Positions 1-7,400 of a stretch of 9,444 nt of DNA are shown piece after piece. The translations under genes and the position numbers were made by a program. The number at the start of each line of letters is the position of its first letter. The stretch's first letter is position 1. Source of the DNA: DASUCS01 sp041166365 (GTDB lineage Bacteria; Actinomycetota; Acidimicrobiia; Acidimicrobiales; JACDCH01); assembly GCA_041166365.1 (NCBI GenBank), contig JBEEFX010000226.1, forward strand, positions 1 to 9,444, read 5' to 3'. The notes beneath the pieces were generated by a model. That model was not told the origin of the DNA. It did no database searches and worked only from the letters and a program-made list of their open reading frames with translations.

Positions 1-639
1 GCCGGTGGCGATCCGTCGCGCGACGAGTTCGAGCGGGATCATCTCGACATTGCGCGCCCGGAAGGTGACTGGGTCGAGCTGCTCGACGAAATGGGTGGGC
101 ACATGATTGGTGTTCAGTAGGCGGAAGATGTTGCAGGTCGTCGTTGTCGACGACGCGGCCTTGCCGTCGATGACGTCGTGCCTGGCCCCGTCGCCCGCCG
201 TGATGTCGTCCTTGCTGCGGATCAACACCGTGCCGTCGCCGGCGTCGAGGATGACCTTGGTCTTGCCTTCGTTCAATGCCGCAAAGCGCTCTGCTGGTGT
301 CGGGGTCGTTCCCATTGTCTTGGCCTCCATCGCTTGTTCGATCGCCGCGACAAGTCCTTGCAAGCGTTGGATGCGGTCGAGCAGCAACCCGCGTTGGTAG
401 GCGAGGTGCTCCACTGCATCCCTCGGCGAAGCGAGGACAGCGGCGATGTGATCAAGAGAGAACCCGAGTTCGCGGTAGAAGAGGATCTGTTGCAGCCTTT
501 CGAGGTCCGCGTCGTCATAGACGCGGTAGCCCGACGACGATCGTCCCGCCGGCGACAACAACGCGATGTGCTCGTAGTGGTGAAGAGTTCGGACCGTGAC
601 GCCCGACCACTGCGCAACCTCTCCGACCGTGTACCCCAT
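1..639 (-). CDS. MerR (TipAL-type) DNA-binding domain fused to SAICAR synthase (PurC) domain, partial
   Basis: I translated this frame by hand from ATG 639; it stays open to base 1 (213 codons), so the C-terminus lies outside the window. Residues 1-75 are a MerR winged helix: YTVGEVAQWSGVTVRTLHHYE, then RSSSGYRVYDDADLERLQQI and FYRELGFSL, closest to TipAL-type regulators. Residues 77-108 look like the dimerisation helix, ending EQAMEAKTMG. From about residue 122 it becomes SAICAR synthase: NEGKTK (123-128, nucleotide-binding start), SKDDITAGDGARHDVIDGK (142-160), and EMIPLELVARR (199-209, substrate-binding region). PurC joins aspartate to CAIR using ATP in purine synthesis. SD GGAGG (650-646) lies 6 nt before the start. 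The MerR and PurC assignments are each strong. That the fusion senses a purine intermediate is inference. The PurC C-terminal half and the active-site residues there cannot be assessed. Confidence 0.85.
   Translation of the reverse strand, partial: MGYTVGEVAQWSGVTVRTLHHYEHIALLSPAGRSSSGYRVYDDADLERLQQILFYRELGFSLDHIAAVLASPRDAVEHLAYQRGLLLDRIQRLQGLVAAIEQAMEAKTMGTTPTPAERFAALNEGKTKVILDAGDGTVLIRSKDDITAGDGARHDVIDGKAASSTTTTCNIFRLLNTNHVPTHFVEQLDPVTFRARNVEMIPLELVARRIATG
313..328 (-). promoter_or_regulatory. Internal Shine-Dalgarno and in-frame ATG at the MerR/PurC junction
   Basis: On the minus strand GGAGG (328-324) is followed by 8 nt and then an in-frame ATG (315-313), codon 109 of the fusion gene. 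This Met lies in the EAKTMG motif. That corresponds to the place where tipA of Streptomyces starts its short product TipAS by internal translation (known for that family). Here internal initiation would give a free PurC-domain protein without the DNA-binding part. Whether it is used is inference: GGAGG also simply encodes part of Met-Glu-Ala in the MerR helix. Confidence 0.45.
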
Positions 640-656
640 GTTCTCCCTCCGAGGAG

Positions 657-687
657 ACTGAACAGCCTGACGCTACGTCGGGGTCAA
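657..687 (-). promoter_or_regulatory. MerR-type promoter with 19-bp spacer and inverted-repeat operator
   Basis: Minus-strand TTGACC (687-682) is a good -35. After 19 bp comes TTCAGT (662-657), a weak -10 that matches at T1, A4 and T6. The spacer contains an imperfect inverted repeat, on the plus strand CCTGACG (666-672), CTA, CGTCGGG (676-682). A long 19-bp spacer with a dyad inside it is the hallmark of MerR-family promoters, so the fusion protein probably binds here and controls its own gene. Transcription would start near 650, at the ribosome binding site, giving a very short leader. Confidence 0.6.
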
Positions 688-764
688 GGGAATTGTTCCG
701 TTCCGACGCAAGCGGGCGTCAGTACCTTTCGACGGACAGCCAACTCATGGCGGGGACCGAAACG

Positions 765-802
765 CGGAGATGCCCTCCGCTCTGAGCGGGAGGGCATCTC
801 CG
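765..802 (-). terminator. Strong hairpin terminator of the ABC transporter operon
   Basis: A near-perfect inverted repeat, arms 765-781 and 785-802 with a 3-nt loop, pairs 17 bp with a single bulged base. It lies 26 bp past the permease stop codon. On the minus strand it is followed only by a short TTT (762-760), so it is a strong stem with a poor U-tract, as is common in actinobacteria. It separates the transporter operon from the MerR-PurC promoter. Confidence 0.85.
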
Positions 803-827
803 TCGCGATGGGTGACGCGGCTGGGGG

Positions 828-1574
828 TCAGGCGATGACGTCGCGGGTCGCAGTGAGGCGGATGCCTGCTGCGATGAATGCCGCTCCATAGCCAAGGAGC
901 AGTAGCGCTGCGGCACCGACAGGCAGGAGGCCGGCGTCGACCGATCCGATGAGCGAACCGGACGCTCCGAAGGAGAGCCATTTGCCGATGGCGGGGAACA
1001 GGCCGACCAGAAGGTTTTCGACGACCAGCAGCCAGGCCAGCGAACCGACGACGGCGGCGACCTGGTTGCGCACGATGGCGCCGAGGCCGATGCCGATCAG
1101 GCCGAACAGCACCATGACGGCTGCCGATCCGACCAGCACACCGGCGACGTCACTGCTGAACAGCGAGGGGTGGACGCCCTTGGTGGCGAGCCATGGCAGC
1201 GACACGGCGAGGGTGACTGCCGTGGCGATGACCGCGATGCTCACTCCGACGATCGCCATCGCAATGGTCTTGGCGACGATGAGCTGGCGTCGTTGTGGCG
1301 TGATCAGCAGCGCGGCGGTGATCGTGTTCTGGCGGTACTCGCCGGCGGTGGTGATGATGCCCAGGACGAGCAGGAGGAACCCGGCGTTCACTGCGCCGCC
1401 GAAGACGCCGCGCAGACCTTCGGTGGTCTCGAGGCCGGCGTGGCCATTGGTACCGGCAGTGGCGATGGCCGCGGAGACCCCGAGGGCCACGAGGACCACG
1501 ACGCCGGCGACGGTGCCGTAGAGGGATCGAGTGGTGCGCAACTTCAACAGCTCTGCTTTGACGAGTCGGTTCAT
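828..1574 (-). CDS. ABC-2 type transporter permease
   Basis: This 248-residue integral membrane protein has about six hydrophobic segments (roughly residues 20-41, 60-77, 102-128, 143-168, 171-192 and 215-238). It has the short N-terminal amphipathic stretch MNRLVKAELLKLRTTRS typical of ABC-2 permeases (the ...AELLKLRTTRS start). The conserved GEYRQNTITAALLITPQRR stretch after segment 2 is the usual cytoplasmic coupling loop of this family. It would form the membrane channel of an exporter with the ATPase encoded just before it. Its ATG overlaps the ATPase stop as ATGA, so translation is probably coupled. An SD, AAAGGAG, sits 7 nt upstream (1588-1582). The substrate is unknown. Relatives export peptides or antibiotics (bacitracin-type) or lipids, and the sequence does not decide between them. 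Confidence 0.9.
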   Translation of the reverse strand: MNRLVKAELLKLRTTRSLYGTVAGVVVLVALGVSAAIATAGTNGHAGLETTEGLRGVFGGAVNAGFLLLVLGIITTAGEYRQNTITAALLITPQRRQLIVAKTIAMAIVGVSIAVIATAVTLAVSLPWLATKGVHPSLFSSDVAGVLVGSAAVMVLFGLIGIGLGAIVRNQVAAVVGSLAWLLVVENLLVGLFPAIGKWLSFGASGSLIGSVDAGLLPVGAAALLLLGYGAAFIAAGIRLTATRDVIA

Positions 1575-2473
1575 CGGACTGCTCCTTTGGTGGTGGTGAG
1601 ATCGAGGAACAGCTCCTCGAGGTCGAATCGCCCGGCGGCGATCTCGTAGATGACGATCCCGCTGCCGGCGGCGATCCGGCCGATGGACTCGGTCGTGCTG
1701 TCGAGCACGTGCAGCGTCTCGTCGTCGACGGGTTCGGTGGTGATGCCGTTGGCCGTGAGCGCGGTTCGCAGCTCGGCCGCTTGCGGTGTCCGCACGCGGA
1801 CTGGGGGTGTGACGTGGTCGCTGAGCGCGGCGAGCGATGACTGGGTGATGAGCCGTCCGTGGGAGACGATCACGACTTCGTCGACGAGCAGCGAGATCTC
1901 GGTGAGGAGATGGCTCGAGACGAGCACGGTGCCGCCTTGATCTGCGAAGGAGCGCAGGAAGGCTCGAAGCCAGTGCACCCCTTGAGGGTCGAGGCCGTTC
2001 GCGGGCTCGTCGAGGATGAGGATGCGGGGCTCGCCGAGCAGCGCGGCGGCCAAGCTGAGCCGCTGGCGCATGCCGAGCGAGAACCCGCGAGCTCGGCGTC
2101 TTGCCGCCTCGCTCAGGCCGACCTCGGCCAGCACCTCGTCGACCCGTGCGATCGGGATGCCGGCGGCGGTCGCGAGCACTCGAAGGTGGTCATGAGCGCG
2201 TCGGCCGGGGTGGAAGCTCGAGGCCTCGAGCGCCGCGCCGACCGCTTCGAACGGTCGGTCGAGCTCGACGAACGGGCGCCCGAAGATCGTGGCGGTCCCT
2301 GACGTCGGCTTGATGAGGCCGAGGAGCATGCGCAACGTCGTGGTCTTGCCGGCACCGTTGGGGCCGAGGAAGCCGGTGACGGTTCCCTCGGGCACGGTGA
2401 AGCTGAGATCGTCGACTGCGAGCACTTCGCCAAATCGCTTGGTGAGTCCGTTGATTTCGATGGCGTTGTTCAT
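1571..2473 (-). CDS. ABC transporter ATP-binding protein (BcrA-like exporter family)
   Basis: This is the 300-residue ATPase that powers the neighbouring permease. It has Walker A GPNGAGKT (37-44), the degenerate signature SLGMRQRL (132-139), Walker B ILILDEP (151-157), D-loop NGLDP and switch His188 in SSHLL. The Q-loop position reads ALEASSFHPG, with Glu in place of Gln, as is usual in bacitracin/BcrA-type ATPases. Residues beyond about 220 form the variable C-terminal part of this family. I chose ATG 2473 because the conserved domain starts at once (AIEINGLTKRFG). No convincing Shine-Dalgarno precedes it, so initiation at an in-frame ATG 12 bases upstream is possible. A longer reading to TTG 2572 would begin at the edge of the operator palindrome and is unlikely. 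It overlaps the permease by 4 bp and follows a palindromic operator 101 bp upstream. Confidence 0.92.
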   Translation of the reverse strand: MNNAIEINGLTKRFGEVLAVDDLSFTVPEGTVTGFLGPNGAGKTTTLRMLLGLIKPTSGTATIFGRPFVELDRPFEAVGAALEASSFHPGRRAHDHLRVLATAAGIPIARVDEVLAEVGLSEAARRRARGFSLGMRQRLSLAAALLGEPRILILDEPANGLDPQGVHWLRAFLRSFADQGGTVLVSSHLLTEISLLVDEVVIVSHGRLITQSSLAALSDHVTPPVRVRTPQAAELRTALTANGITTEPVDDETLHVLDSTTESIGRIAAGSGIVIYEIAAGRFDLEELFLDLTTTKGAVR

Positions 2474-2482
2474 GTGTCGCAG

Positions 2483-2582
2483 CATCTGCCGAACGGGCCT
2501 CGCCGTCGTCGGCCTTGCAGCTAATCGCCGCTGCATCTGCAGGCGTCGTTTGTCGCGTCTGCCGGGACACAACTACATCTGC
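2483..2582. repeat. Three direct copies of CATCTGC in the ABC operon leader
   Basis: The heptamer CATCTGC occurs at 2483-2489, 2534-2540 and 2576-2582. The second and third copies extend to CATCTGCAG, and the third is the left half of the 16-bp palindrome. The middle copy lies in its own small dyad, CTGCA-TC-TGCAG (2531-2542). They may be half-sites for the same regulator, but a heptamer repeated three times in 100 bp is only suggestive. Confidence 0.35.
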
Positions 2583-2589
2583 AGATGTA
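2574..2589. promoter_or_regulatory. Perfect 16-bp palindrome, candidate response-regulator operator (ABC operon)
   Basis: TACATCTGCAGATGTA is a perfect palindrome in the gap between the response regulator and the ABC ATPase, ending 101 bp before the ATPase ATG. It has the same TACATC-N4-GATGTA form as the site upstream of the histidine kinase. NarL/LuxR-type regulators bind such dyads as dimers. I could not pick a convincing -35/-10 pair downstream, which fits an activated promoter but does not prove one. Confidence 0.6.
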
Positions 2590-2620
2590 CGTCGCTCGTA
2601 GGCCTCGCCGCTACCGACGT
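2589..2620 (-). terminator. Intergenic hairpin after the response regulator, possible weak terminator
   Basis: On the minus strand, ACGTCG-GTAG pairs with CTAC-(GAG)-CGACGT around a 9-nt loop: a 10-bp stem with one 3-nt bulge, starting 5 nt past the regulator stop. It abuts the operator palindrome, and no U-tract follows. It may end or dampen transcription from the kinase-regulator operon, so that the transporter depends on its own promoter. It could also be an RNA processing site. Confidence 0.4.
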
Positions 2621-2624
2621 GCGG

Positions 2625-3290
2625 TCAGTCGACACCTCGGGTGACCACGCCGGCCTCGTAGGCGATCATCACGAGCTGAGCTCGATCGCGGGCGGCGAGC
2701 TTGGTCAGCAACCGGCTCACATGAGTCTTGGCCGTCGCGTGCGACATGAACAGCGTGTCGGCGATCTCGGCGTTGGAGAGTCCTCGTGCGATGGCGACGA
2801 GAACCTCAGCCTCCCTTGGAGTCAAGAGATCCAAGGCCGGCGGCGGCGGCGACGGCGTGCGCGGGTTGCGCACGAACTCTTCCATCAGCCTGCGGGTCAC
2901 GCTCGGCGCGAGCAACGACTCTCCCGCTGCGACGACGCGAACCGCGGCCAGGAGGTCTTCTGGCAGCGTGTCCTTGAGGAGGAACCCGCTCGCGCCGGCC
3001 CGCAGCGCGTCGAACACGTACTCGTCGAGGTCGAACATGGTCACGATCACCACACGCGTGGACGACAGGCGCTCGTCTTCGGTGATGCGCCGCGTTGCTT
3101 CCACGCCGTCCATCCCGGGCATACGGATGTCCATGAGGATGACGTCGGGTCGTTCGCGGGTGACGAGTTCGATGGCGGCGGCGCCGTCGGCTACTTCGCC
3201 GACGACCTCGATGTCGGGCGCGCTGCGCAGCAGCACGGAGAAGCCACCCCGGACGAGGGCTTGGTCGTCAGCGACCGCGACCCTGATCAC
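2625..3290 (-). CDS. NarL/FixJ-family response regulator
   Basis: This is the 221-residue DNA-binding partner of the adjacent kinase. The receiver domain (about 1-118) has the acidic pair D8-D9, phosphoacceptor D54 in ILMDIRMPGMDG, T84 in IVTMF and K106 in FLLKD, all the residues needed for phosphorylation. A proline-rich linker (PRTPSPPPP) leads to a LuxR-type helix-turn-helix (about 155-219): LTPREAEVLVAIARGLSNAE, then FMSHATAKTHVSRLLTKL. The start is GTG 3290; GTGA overlaps the kinase stop TGA by 4 bp, with GGAG (3302-3299) 8 nt upstream, so the two are translated together. It probably binds the two TACATC-N4-GATGTA palindromes that flank this operon. That assignment is inferred from location only. 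Confidence 0.95.
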   Translation of the reverse strand: MIRVAVADDQALVRGGFSVLLRSAPDIEVVGEVADGAAAIELVTRERPDVILMDIRMPGMDGVEATRRITEDERLSSTRVVIVTMFDLDEYVFDALRAGASGFLLKDTLPEDLLAAVRVVAAGESLLAPSVTRRLMEEFVRNPRTPSPPPPALDLLTPREAEVLVAIARGLSNAEIADTLFMSHATAKTHVSRLLTKLAARDRAQLVMIAYEAGVVTRGVD

Positions 3291-4303
3291 ACGGTCTGCT
3301 CCACTTCATAGGGGAGCTGGGCCGACACTCGGTAGCCCCGGCCGACTCGGGCGCCGGTGTCGAGCGTCCCGCCGTACACCGCGACGCGCTCGCGCATCCC
3401 GATGAGCCCATGGCCCGGTGCCCGACTCGCGTGCGGCCCCCGTCCATCATCGACGACCTCGACCGCCACGACTTCACCGGTGCAGTCGACCCGCACCTTG
3501 GCGCGACCGGCGTTCGCGTGGCGCAGGGTGTTGGTGAGCGCCTCTTGCACGATGCGATAGGCGGCGAGTCCGACGCCCGTCGGCACGCGCTCGAAGTCGC
3601 CCTCGACGTCGAGATCCACGACCAGTCCCGCGTCGGTCACCTCCTCGACGAGTCGCGGGAGGTCGCCCAGACCAGGGACTGGCGCATAGTTCGGCGACCC
3701 CTCCGCATTGCGGACCACCGCGAGCAGCCGGCGAATCTCGGTGAGACTCGACCGGCTCGTCCGCGAGATGTTGCCGAACGCGCGTCGTGCCTCTGCCACG
3801 TCGGTGTCGATCACGTGTAGACCCACGCCAGCCTGCACTGCGATCACGCCCAAGGAGTGGGCGACGACATCGTGCAGCTCTTGGGCGATGCGCAGGCGCT
3901 CGTCGGAGGCGGCTCGCAGCGCCGCCTCTGCCTGCCCGAGTTCCAACGCACTGATGCGCTGGCGCCGGGACTGCGCGGTCCAGCCGATGAGAAAGGCTCC
4001 GCCGAACGAGGTGGCGGTGCCGACCAGCTCGGCCGGACCGAAGTCGGCCACGTCGCCGAGTACGAGGACGATGAGCAACCCGGCCATCGCCGCGGCGGCG
4101 ACCAGCACCTCCCGCATGGGGCGATACGCCCCGACGATGTATGCACCGATGAGGAGGACGAGCGGCAAGGGGCCCGAGTTGTTGCCCGCCCGCATCCATC
4201 CGGTCACCGCAGCGCTCGCGAGGGCGAAGATGGCGGCGAGCATCCACGGCGGCGTCGACCCCAGCCGCTCCGAGAGCCGCGTGACCGCGGAGGTCGACCT
4301 CAT
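3287..4303 (-). CDS. Sensor histidine kinase, DesK/NarX-like (HisKA_3)
   Basis: This membrane sensor kinase is 338 residues long from ATG 4303. About four hydrophobic segments fill the N-terminal 110 residues (the first near PPWMLAAIFALASAAVTGW), with almost no extracellular domain. This resembles intramembrane or lipid-sensing kinases of the DesK type. The dimerisation/phosphotransfer motif ERLRIAQELHDVVAHSLGVI carries the phosphorylated His144. The ATPase domain has the N-box AYRIVQEALTNTLRHA, then DDGRG and GHGLIGMRERV. An in-frame TTG at 4330 would add nine residues; neither start has a Shine-Dalgarno. TACGGT (4315-4310) lies 6 nt before the ATG, so a leaderless transcript is possible. 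The signal is unknown. The gene overlaps the response regulator and is preceded by a TACATC-N4-GATGTA palindrome. Confidence 0.92.
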   Translation of the reverse strand: MRSTSAVTRLSERLGSTPPWMLAAIFALASAAVTGWMRAGNNSGPLPLVLLIGAYIVGAYRPMREVLVAAAAMAGLLIVLVLGDVADFGPAELVGTATSFGGAFLIGWTAQSRRQRISALELGQAEAALRAASDERLRIAQELHDVVAHSLGVIAVQAGVGLHVIDTDVAEARRAFGNISRTSRSSLTEIRRLLAVVRNAEGSPNYAPVPGLGDLPRLVEEVTDAGLVVDLDVEGDFERVPTGVGLAAYRIVQEALTNTLRHANAGRAKVRVDCTGEVVAVEVVDDGRGPHASRAPGHGLIGMRERVAVYGGTLDTGARVGRGYRVSAQLPYEVEQTV

Positions 4304-4359
4304 CCTGCGACCGTACCGACCGTCGGCCAACCGCGCATCAGCCGCTGGTCTGAGCGCTT

Positions 4360-4377
4360 GTACATCGCCCGATGTAC
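4360..4377. promoter_or_regulatory. 18-bp palindrome upstream of the kinase, candidate autoregulatory operator
   Basis: GTACATCG-CC-CGATGTAC is a perfect 8-2-8 inverted repeat. It contains TACATC-N4-GATGTA (4361-4376), the form also found before the ABC ATPase. It lies 57 bp upstream of the kinase ATG. If transcription starts at or near that ATG, the dyad centre is about 65 bp upstream of the start point, a usual activator position. A response regulator that activates its own operon is the simplest reading (inference). Confidence 0.6.
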
Positions 4378-4409
4378 TCAGGGCGCGGGCAAACGCTCAG
4401 AAACGTGGC

Positions 4410-4445
4410 GAACGCTGGTCGTAGCTCCCCACGGACGTAGCGTTC
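4410..4445 (-). terminator. Possible hairpin after the PKD/Calx-beta gene
   Basis: Minus-strand GAACGCT (4445-4439) and AGCGTTC (4416-4410) can pair as 7 bp, with a further GTC/GAC inside, starting 11 nt past the stop codon of the large secreted protein. The loop is long and no U-tract follows, so this is a weak candidate terminator. No better one is visible in the 153-bp gap. Confidence 0.3.
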
Positions 4446-4456
4446 GTTCACATCGG

Positions 4457-7400
4457 TCACGGGTCGTCGTTGGAGATCGTCCCGAGCGCTTGCCCGTCGG
4501 CGATGGTCGCATTGACCGGTGCAGAGAAGTTGACGACGAACCACTCGTCGGGCTCGACGACCGTGTCGCCGTTGATGGTCACCGTAAACGTCTGGGCGAT
4601 CTGGCCGGCCGGGATCGACAGGATCTTCGGGGTCACCGCGACGAAGTCGGAACCGGAGAGAGCGGTGCCGCTTGCCGTGGCGAACTTCACCTTCGTCGTC
4701 GTGCCGCTCGGTGCCGACAGCGACACGGTGAAGGTCGCCAGCTTCGTGCCCGCGTTGCCCTCGACCACCGTGACGTCACTGACCGAGAGCATCGGCTTGG
4801 CGTCATCGTTCACGATCGTGGCGTAGCCGAGCGTGTCGAACATGGTGGCGCCTACGGCGCCGGACAGGCTCAGGGTGAACTTCTCGTTCGACTCGAACAG
4901 CGTGTCGCCGTTGACAGAGACGACCACTGGCTTTGCCGTCTCGCCCGGGTTGAACGTGACCTTGCCGTTGCCGGCGACGAAATCACCGGGCGCCCAGGCC
5001 GAGTTGCTCTTCGCCGCGTAGTTGACGGTGACGACCTGCGTGCTCGGCGCCGAGAGCGTGACGGTGAACGTGGCCATAGCGGTGCCCGCATTGCCTTCGG
5101 TCACCGATGTGTCGGTCACGCTGATCTTGGGCGGCGCTCCGCCGGCGCCAACATTGACGGTCACCGTGCCGGTGCTCGACGCACCTCTGCTGTCGAAGAC
5201 CTCGACCGTCACCGTGTAGACGCCGACCTCGGTGAACGTGTGGTAGGCGGGCGACCCCCAATAGTCCCACCCGTCACCAAAGGTCCAGTGGACGTTGCCG
5301 ATGAAGCCATCGGGGTCGTACGACCCGTCGGCGTAGAAGACGACGTCCAGCGGGGGAGCGCCGCTGGACGGAATGGCGGAGGCCGCTGCCACCGGCTTCA
5401 CGTTCGGCTTGGTCGCGACGACGAGCGCCGTCTGTGCCGTCGTCGCCCCGGCATTGTCGGTGACGGTGAGGCGCACGACGTAGGCGCCGGGCTGTGTGAA
5501 GGTGTGCGAAGGGTTGGTGGCTGTCGACGTCGTGCCGTCACCGAAGTCCCACGCAGAGGAGACGACCGTGCCGTCGAGATCGGTCGAGCCGGCCGAGCTG
5601 AACGTCACCGGGAGCGGGACGTCGCCCGCCGCCGGCGTCGCCGTCGCGTTCGCGACGGGCCACTGGTTGGTCGGGCTGCCGAAGCGCTCCTGGACGAGGC
5701 GGTAGTTCGCGAGCTGGCCGCCCGGCTTCAGCACCGCGCCCAGGAGTGTTGTCACGCCGCCGCTAGCCGCGACGTTCGGGTCGGCTTCGCCGAACGGGCT
5801 CGCCGAGAACAGGAACCCCTGCGGGTCGATGACGCTGCCCGTGGCCGTGACCCGCATGCCGAACAGGTCGCTGCGGGCGTCGAGCGTCCCGAGTTTGCTG
5901 GTCTGGTTCCGTTCGTCGTGGAAGGCCACGACGAACCGCGCGCCGTCCCACGCCACGCGAGGTTTGTACTGGTTCCCGACCCAAGGGGTCAGGTTCACCC
6001 CGGGGCCGACCACCGCGGTAGCCGACACCGTGTGCGCGAGCAGATCGGTCTCGAACCCGGAGCTGAGCTCCTTCGACTGCACCATGAGGGCCACCGAGCC
6101 GTTGGACGCCAACCCGATCTCGAAGATCCCGTTGCCGCCGGAGGTCGAGAAGCCGGGATCGATGATGAACTCGGGTGTCGCCGTCCCGTCGGGAGCGACG
6201 AAGGCGCCAGCGGTCACCGCCGACGAGTTGTCGTGAGTCGCGTTGCGATGCCATACCGCCAGCCAACGGCCACCTACCTCGGTGACGGCAATCGTCCGGA
6301 CGTAGGAGGCGCCGAGCGTGAGGGCAGTGGCGTCGAGCACGGCACCCGAGGCGCCTTCGACGCGAGCCGCGATGGGCACGATGTACTCGGGTGAGGACGC
6401 GAACCGCCGAGCGGTGACGAGGAACTTCGATCCTGCGGCGGCCACGTCCGCTGGTCCGAACCCAGGCGTCATGACGGTGAACGGCGCCGGGTCGACCTTG
6501 GTGCCATTCGGCAGTAGCCGTTGGGCGACGATGCCGGGGGAGTTGGCCCAGGCGACGAGGTAGACGGATCCGTTCCACGCCACTGTCGGCGAATCCGGGC
6601 CGCTGGTGTTGCTGCCGGAGTCCAGTTGCACGGGCTCGGCCGCGAGCGGCACGCCGGCTGCATCGAGCGGGCGGGCCATCACCCGGTGGGTTGTCGCCGT
6701 GCTGCTGCGGTAGACGAGCATCGCGCCACCGGTGCCGAAGGCGACGTCGGGGCGGAGTTGCCGCGGCGCCCCGATCGACAGGGGTCTCGTCGACGACGCC
6801 GTCGCGACGCCGGAGACGGCGGCGGACCGGACGTCGCTGTCCCCTTGGCTCCAGGCGTCCCAGGCGATGAGGAACGCTCCGTTGCCGGTCCCGGCCGTCT
6901 GCCCGGCAGCCGGACCGGCGACAGGGACGCCGCCGGGATCGAGCACGGTTCCGGCCGCCGTCACGCGGGCGGCGCGCAGCGTGCTCGCCGTGCCCCACGT
7001 GATCCGCCAGTTTGTACCGTCCCACGTCGTATCGATCGGAGCGTTCGGGTCGGGCGGGTTGCCGCTGGCCGAGAGGGTGTCGCCCGATGGGTCGAGCTTG
7101 AGGCCATTCGTGTCGATTCGGGAGCCCTTGACCGCGTCGACGCCCGGCGACGTCTGCCCGATCCACGCGGCGTAGAACATCGAGCCGTCGCTGGTGACGG
7201 TGCCAAGCGGTCGGTCGTTCAGCGTGAACGGCCCGGGGGACAGCACGTGCAGCGCCGGGTCGAAGCGGATCGCGGTCGTCGCGAACGTGCTCCCCACATA
7301 GGCGTCGTCGAACGTGAGCAGGAACGTTCCGCCCGCGAACGCGACGCGGAGGTGCGACCGCACGTAGTACGTCGCGTCCAGAAGGGACACGGTGGGCGGG

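Noticed and set aside
704..720. Small inverted repeat GACGC/GCGTC in the gap before the MerR-PurC promoter
   Set aside because: Five-base arms in GC-rich DNA are common, and it has no placement relative to the promoter that suggests a function.
178..891. 237-codon plus-strand open frame
   Set aside because: It runs antisense over the MerR-PurC gene, its promoter and the terminator hairpin. The minus-strand frame has clear conserved motifs and this one has none.
2474..2572. N-terminal extension of the ABC ATPase to TTG 2572
   Set aside because: The extra 33 residues are Arg-rich and unlike the family, and the start would fall at the edge of the operator palindrome. The conserved domain begins at ATG 2473.
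3857..6394. 845-codon plus-strand open frame
   Set aside because: It lies antisense to the kinase start and the PKD/Calx-beta gene, crosses their intergenic gap, has an Arg/Gly/Asp-rich low-complexity translation and shows no known motif. Long antisense frames are expected in GC-rich DNA.
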